From Streptomyces sp. S465 (lineage in GTDB: Bacteria; Actinomycetota; Actinomycetes; Streptomycetales; Streptomycetaceae), in contig NZ_CP114036.1 in NCBI RefSeq assembly GCF_026898115.1, positions 1,860,001 through 1,924,000 of the forward strand: DNA of 64,000 nt, read 5' to 3'. Below are positions 60,830 to 64,000 of this stretch, in pieces; position 1 is the first letter of the stretch; every line of letters starts with the position of its first letter. The translations under genes and the position numbers were made by a program. The notes under the pieces were generated by a model that was given only the letters and a program-made list of their open reading frames with translations, was not told the DNA's origin and ran no database searches.

Positions 60830-62422
60830 TTGGATACCGTGACACCGGCCCGCTACGGGCGCAAACCCCTCGTCACCGGCACCTCGGGCTTGGTGGTGAC
60901 CTCGCACCCGATCGCGGTCCGGGCCGCGGCCGACGTGCTGCGCGAGGGCGGGAACGCCTGCGACGCGGCGCTCACCGCGGCAGCCGCGCAGCTCGTGGTG
61001 GAACCGCACATGACGTCGCTCACCGGCGGCCTGAGCATGCTGCACCACCATGCGGCCACCGGCACCACCGTGTACCTCAACGGCAACGTCAACGCACCGC
61101 TGGCGCCGCTGCCCGACTTCACCGGGGCCGACCTGACGCGCGGCCGGGGCGTCCCGGTGCCCGGCTGGTGGCCGGCCTTCGACGAGGCCCGCCGCCGGTT
61201 CGGCAGCCTGCCCGCCCGGCGCCTGCTCGCCCCGGCGATCGCGGTCGCGCGGGAGGGCTTCGAGGTCAACCCCTTCCTGTTCGGGGTGATGTACGGCCAG
61301 CAGGCCAACCTGGGCTCCTGCGAACAGATGCGCGACGTCTTCTTCCCCCACGGGCACCTGGCGATGCCCGGCCAGGTCATCCGGCAGGAGCAGGCCGCCC
61401 GCACCCTGGAACGGCTGCGCGACGAAGGCATGGACTACTACCTGGGCGACTTCTCCCGCGCCTTCTGCGAAACCGTCCAGTCCGACGGCGGGGTCATCAC
61501 GCCGAAAGACTTCGAGGAGTACCAGGTGCTCCTGCAGGAACCGGTCAGGGGCACCTACCGGGGCGCCGAAGTGGTCGCCTCCGCGCCGCCGGACGATGGC
61601 GGCGCGCAGCTCGTCGAAGCCCTCAACATGCTGGAGACGCTGGACGTGGCGCGGCTGGGGCCGCCCTCCGCCTCACCCGAGTGCCTGAAGCTTCTGCTCC
61701 AGGTGCACAACACGGTGTACTACGCACCGCCCCGGCAGCACGGCCGTGAGCAGGACGGCGAGCGGCTCGCACTGCTTGGGTCCAAACAGTACGCCCGCAC
61801 CAGGATGGCGCTGCTGTCCTCCCGGCCGCCACTCGACGCCCCGCCGCCGAGTCCCGGAACCATCCACGTCTCCGTAGTGGACCGTAACGGCAACATCGCC
61901 TCGGTGACCCACTCCCACATGGCCTCCGGCTGGGTCAACGGGCTGTTCTGCGAGGGCTTCCAGCTCTCCGGCGGCGGCTCCTTCTTCCAACGGGTGATGC
62001 CGCAGCCAGGCGAGCGGGCCTGCGTCTACCTCGCCCCGAACATCATCTTCCGAAACGGCAGCCCGGTGGTGGTCTCCGGATCGCCGTCCGTGTCGCTGGT
62101 CTCCTGCGTGCTGCAGAACCTGGTGAACATCCTGGACTTCGGCATGACGATCGAGGAATCCGTGCAGGCGCCGCGGTTCGGCGCCCGTCCGCACTCCCCC
62201 GAACGCGGCTGGGAACCGGGCAACCTGCTGGAAGCCGGCTTCGCTCCACAGGTCCTGCGGGAGGTGTGCGCGTGGGCGGCACGGGAGCGGTTGTGGACCC
62301 GGGTGACCAACCCCTGGTACGCGCTCACCGGAAACTTCGAAGGCATCACCCTGGACCCCGCCACGGGCACGATGGCTGCCTGCGCGGACCCCCGCCGGGT
62401 AGGCGCGGCCGAGGCCGCATAA
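60830..62422 (+). CDS. gamma-glutamyltransferase-like N-terminal nucleophile hydrolase
   Basis: A 530-residue GGT-family protein. TTG 60830 follows AAAAGGA; the upstream frame runs through a repeat and is rejected. The opening VVTSHPIAVRAAADVLREGGNACDAALTAAAAQLVVEPHMTSLTGG matches the family. The autoprocessing nucleophile is Thr344 (PGTIHVSVVDRNGNIASVTHS, compare the TTHYSVVDKDGN of E. coli). The glycine pair GSPSVSL follows. No signal peptide is seen, so it probably acts in the cytoplasm, unlike classical periplasmic GGT. It may hydrolyse gamma-glutamyl amides or act as a cephalosporin acylase-like amidase; with HyuAB it could feed glutamate or oxoproline. Confidence 0.83.
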   Translation: MDTVTPARYGRKPLVTGTSGLVVTSHPIAVRAAADVLREGGNACDAALTAAAAQLVVEPHMTSLTGGLSMLHHHAATGTTVYLNGNVNAPLAPLPDFTGADLTRGRGVPVPGWWPAFDEARRRFGSLPARRLLAPAIAVAREGFEVNPFLFGVMYGQQANLGSCEQMRDVFFPHGHLAMPGQVIRQEQAARTLERLRDEGMDYYLGDFSRAFCETVQSDGGVITPKDFEEYQVLLQEPVRGTYRGAEVVASAPPDDGGAQLVEALNMLETLDVARLGPPSASPECLKLLLQVHNTVYYAPPRQHGREQDGERLALLGSKQYARTRMALLSSRPPLDAPPPSPGTIHVSVVDRNGNIASVTHSHMASGWVNGLFCEGFQLSGGGSFFQRVMPQPGERACVYLAPNIIFRNGSPVVVSGSPSVSLVSCVLQNLVNILDFGMTIEESVQAPRFGARPHSPERGWEPGNLLEAGFAPQVLREVCAWAARERLWTRVTNPWYALTGNFEGITLDPATGTMAACADPRRVGAAEAA

Positions 62423-62675
62423 CCACCAGGACCGCCCCCGGACCACCGAGCAGGAGCCCCGGCCCTCGGTCACCAGGCCGAGGTACAGGTGGTACAGCGG
62501 CCGTCCCCATCGGGGTGCGCACGCCGTGGAGTCGGTCCCGGGCAGGTCCGGCACACCGGCCAGTTGAGGCAGGCGTGACCGGGTGACGCCTCGACGGAGG
62601 ATGGGGGAAGAGAGCGGGTCTGCCTGGTGAAGTATGGGCCTTTGATAACTCCGACAGCAGGGAGCGTTCCTTCCG

Positions 62676-63455
62676 ATGACCACACAGCCCGCACGTCCTG
62701 AGCGCAGCGGTCCCGGGACCGCCTCGGTCATGGATGTCTCGCCGTTCAAGCCTTCTCTCGTCAAGGCGGTGTTCAGGGACGTGACCTCGATGCACGTCTC
62801 TCGGTCGGCCGCGTGGGCCGCCGCGTCGGTGACGCGGACAGTGCTGACGGAGATCATCGACGGCGCGAGGAGAGCGGCGGCAGCGGAGGCCCGGAAGAAG
62901 CTGATTCCCGGGGACCTTCTCTCGGCGATCGACCGGAACGTCGAGCTCGAGGTGGGGACCAAGTGGTACGACCACAGCCCGACGTTTCAAGGCCTGACCG
63001 GTGTCCTGTACGACGCCGAGGGTGTCATCGTGCCTTCTCGTAAGCGCAGCAGGTCGCGCAAACCCAGTGCTGTGGTGGGCGCCCACAGGTTCGAGGCTGG
63101 GGTCAAGAAGCTGCTGCGAAGCCAGGGGGCGACGGCCGTCCCAGCGATGGTCCGCGACCTGGACGGAATCGCGAGCGTGTTCCTGACGGACCTCGCCCGG
63201 GACGCGGCCATGGTCGTCCGCGAGGGCGGGGTCAAACGTTTCGGTACGGTCACCCCAGTGATGTCGGGCGAACCGGCCCCACCCCCGTTCCTCAAGGATT
63301 CCCACCGGGCCCTGTCCACCCGCAGGGGGGACGGGCGGACCATCGGCAGGGATGACATCCTGGCCGCCACCACGATTCAGTTGTTCGGCGGCAACCTCAG
63401 GCAGCGAGCCCTCACCGAAGCACGCGAGGCGACACAGAACACTTCGGCCGGCTGA
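62676..63455 (+). CDS. fused histone-fold protein (H2A-like plus H2B-like doublet)
   Basis: A 259-residue soluble protein that reads as two histone folds. Residues ~24-90: FKPSLVKAVFRDV (helix 1), VSRSAAWAAASVTRTVLTEI continuing IDGARRAAA (long helix 2), then KLIPGDLLSAIDRNVEL (helix 3), close in pattern to H2A's RIIPRHLQLAIRNDEEL. Residues 121-130 are a basic linker SRKRSRSRKPS, like H2B's KRSRKES. Residues ~138-259: FEAGVKKLL, AMVRDLDGIASVFLTDLARD and AAMVV (H2B: [21 protein letters not shown]). An extra ~38-residue loop follows, then RTIGRDDILAATTIQLFGGN and LRQRALTEAREATQNTS (H2B: [36 protein letters not shown]). ATG 62676 has GGAG upstream; ATG 62730 is possible. DNA wrapping or packaging is inferred. 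The alignment is by eye from memory. Confidence 0.6.
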   Translation: MTTQPARPERSGPGTASVMDVSPFKPSLVKAVFRDVTSMHVSRSAAWAAASVTRTVLTEIIDGARRAAAAEARKKLIPGDLLSAIDRNVELEVGTKWYDHSPTFQGLTGVLYDAEGVIVPSRKRSRSRKPSAVVGAHRFEAGVKKLLRSQGATAVPAMVRDLDGIASVFLTDLARDAAMVVREGGVKRFGTVTPVMSGEPAPPPFLKDSHRALSTRRGDGRTIGRDDILAATTIQLFGGNLRQRALTEAREATQNTSAG

Positions 63456-63497
63456 GCGAGTGCGACCAACATCGCCTGAAGGGTGTCAATATTCCGA

Positions 63498-63692
63498 TCA
63501 GGCTGCTGAGCTGGGCGTTTCCTGTAGACGGTGAGGCAGCTGTGGTGACGTGGTGTGGTACTCGTTGAGCAGTCCGCCAAGTACCTGGCGGCGCCTGACC
63601 GCGGCAGCGGTGCGCTTGCCGAGAACGTCATCCGCCCTGGTCAGAGGGATGCACCCGGACTGGCGGTCGTCGTGCGGGTGCCGATACATCAT
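63498..63692 (-). pseudogene. C-terminal IS transposase remnant
   Basis: The minus-strand frame ends RRRQVLGGLLNEYHTT, the same C-terminal signature as the decayed integrase at 50159-50530 (RVLGGLINEYRYAA), preceded by a divergent IPLTRAD. No catalytic core or ends are present. It is a second relic of the same family. Confidence 0.5.
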
Positions 63693-63772
63693 CCACGCAG
63701 GTCGGGAGCCTGATCAGGGATCTTCGGTTCTCCTCGACATTCGATCGGGCGCGTTCACACCAGGAGCGAAGG

Positions 63773-63824
63773 GAGCCCCGTCGGGGCAGGGTGACCAAAT
63801 GGGTCCCCTGCCCCGACGGAGCTC
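63773..63824. terminator. strong bidirectional hairpin
   Basis: CCGTCGGGGCAGGG (63778-63791) pairs with CCCTGCCCCGACGG (63806-63819), extended by GAGC/GCTC outside and GACC/GGTC inside. It terminates the LPMO transcript (minus strand) and any plus-strand read-through. Confidence 0.75.
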
Positions 63825-63889
63825 GGCCGGCCGGGCGGCGGGTTACCGGCGCCCGGCAGAGACCGGTGGCGTGTGCGGCGCTTCTCTGC

Positions 63890-64000
63890 TCAGCCGAAGT
63901 TCACGTCGCTGCACCACATGTAGGCCTGGTCGGTGTGCGAGGCCTGCCAGATCACGAACAGGATGTGGTGCCCGGTGTAGCCGGAGGTGCTGACGTTGAA
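63890..64000 (-). CDS. C-terminus of an AA10 lytic polysaccharide monooxygenase (chitin-binding protein)
   Basis: The last 36 codons of a minus-strand gene whose start lies beyond the window. The sequence SGYTGHHILFVIWQASHTDQ, then YMWCSDVNFG is the C-terminal end of AA10 LPMOs (GHHIVFAVWQASHxDQTYYxCSDVxF). It includes the conserved axial-site aromatic region and a disulfide Cys. These secreted copper enzymes oxidatively cleave chitin or cellulose. The N-terminal copper brace is not visible, so activity cannot be judged. The stop codon is at 63890-63892, followed by the hairpin at 63773-63824. Confidence 0.85.
   Translation of the reverse strand, partial: FNVSTSGYTGHHILFVIWQASHTDQAYMWCSDVNFG

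Noticed and set aside
62470..62694. Cys-containing minus-strand frame upstream of the histone-like gene (zinc-ribbon-like CRTCPG, CTTC)
   Set aside because: No ribosome site, its start lies inside the next gene and no homology is convincing. At most a decayed C-terminal fragment.

Overview
The window is high-GC DNA with the codon bias, GTG/TTG starts and gene content of a Streptomyces chromosome. It carries a near-identical relative of Streptomyces endoglycosidase H, a modular type I polyketide synthase, Tat lipoproteins, a chitin-active LPMO and many LacI/IclR/LysR/AsnC regulators. No rRNA, tRNA, CRISPR array or intact insertion sequence was seen. IS and gene remnants mark it as variable accessory or arm sequence.

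Region 1 (1-11171) looks like a compact RiPP gene cluster. It holds the tail of an ATPase regulator, an acyl-CoA-dehydrogenase-like flavoenzyme, a DUF692/MNIO-type enzyme overlapping its probable partner, a 52-residue precursor (4377-4535), a nitroreductase, an asparagine-synthetase-like amidotransferase, a PrpF-like isomerase, a dihydroorotase-like amidohydrolase and an MFS exporter. The precursor holds two exact copies of GPGTIVVKFTG. I do not recognise this combination as a described pathway.

Region 2 (11188-17046): an AsnC/Lrp regulator diverges from an AbgT transporter and an M20 glutamate carboxypeptidase, which together suggest p-aminobenzoyl-glutamate (folate catabolite) uptake and cleavage. 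Then come Endo H and a scar where a decapitated Old Yellow Enzyme gene meets an aldo/keto reductase tail.

Region 3 (17047-26885): a secreted beta-helix glycanase, a membrane-anchored phosphoesterase, an endonuclease-VII-type HNH protein, an APC permease and a large secreted alpha/beta hydrolase.

Region 4 (26886-40900): a self-contained one-module PKS (acyl ligase-ACP-KS-AT-DH-KR-ACP-TE) divergent from a PIG-L/Mca-type amidase, two Tat lipoproteins with TIM-barrel glycosidase features, and remnants.

Region 5 (40911-49884): an SDR/LysR pair, then a six-gene catabolic operon (alpha/beta hydrolase, FAD hydroxylase, quinone oxidoreductase, C-C-hydrolase-like protein, FAH protein, extradiol-type VOC protein) divergent from an IclR regulator. 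The set fits ring hydroxylation, ring cleavage and hydrolysis of an aromatic compound.

Region 6 (49966-62422): decayed transposases and a GntR fragment, then a LacI-controlled locus with FAD amine oxidase, FrlB-like SIS deglycase, FrlD-like kinase, HyuA/HyuB (oxoprolinase-type), an MHS transporter and a gamma-glutamyltransferase-like enzyme. It is best read as catabolism of an Amadori (fructosyl-amino-acid) or related glutamyl conjugate.

Region 7 (62676-64000): a 259-residue protein that reads as two fused histone folds, H2A-like then H2B-like, joined by a basic linker. This and the RiPP cluster are the two most notable items. The window ends in an IS remnant, a strong hairpin and the C-terminus of an AA10 LPMO.
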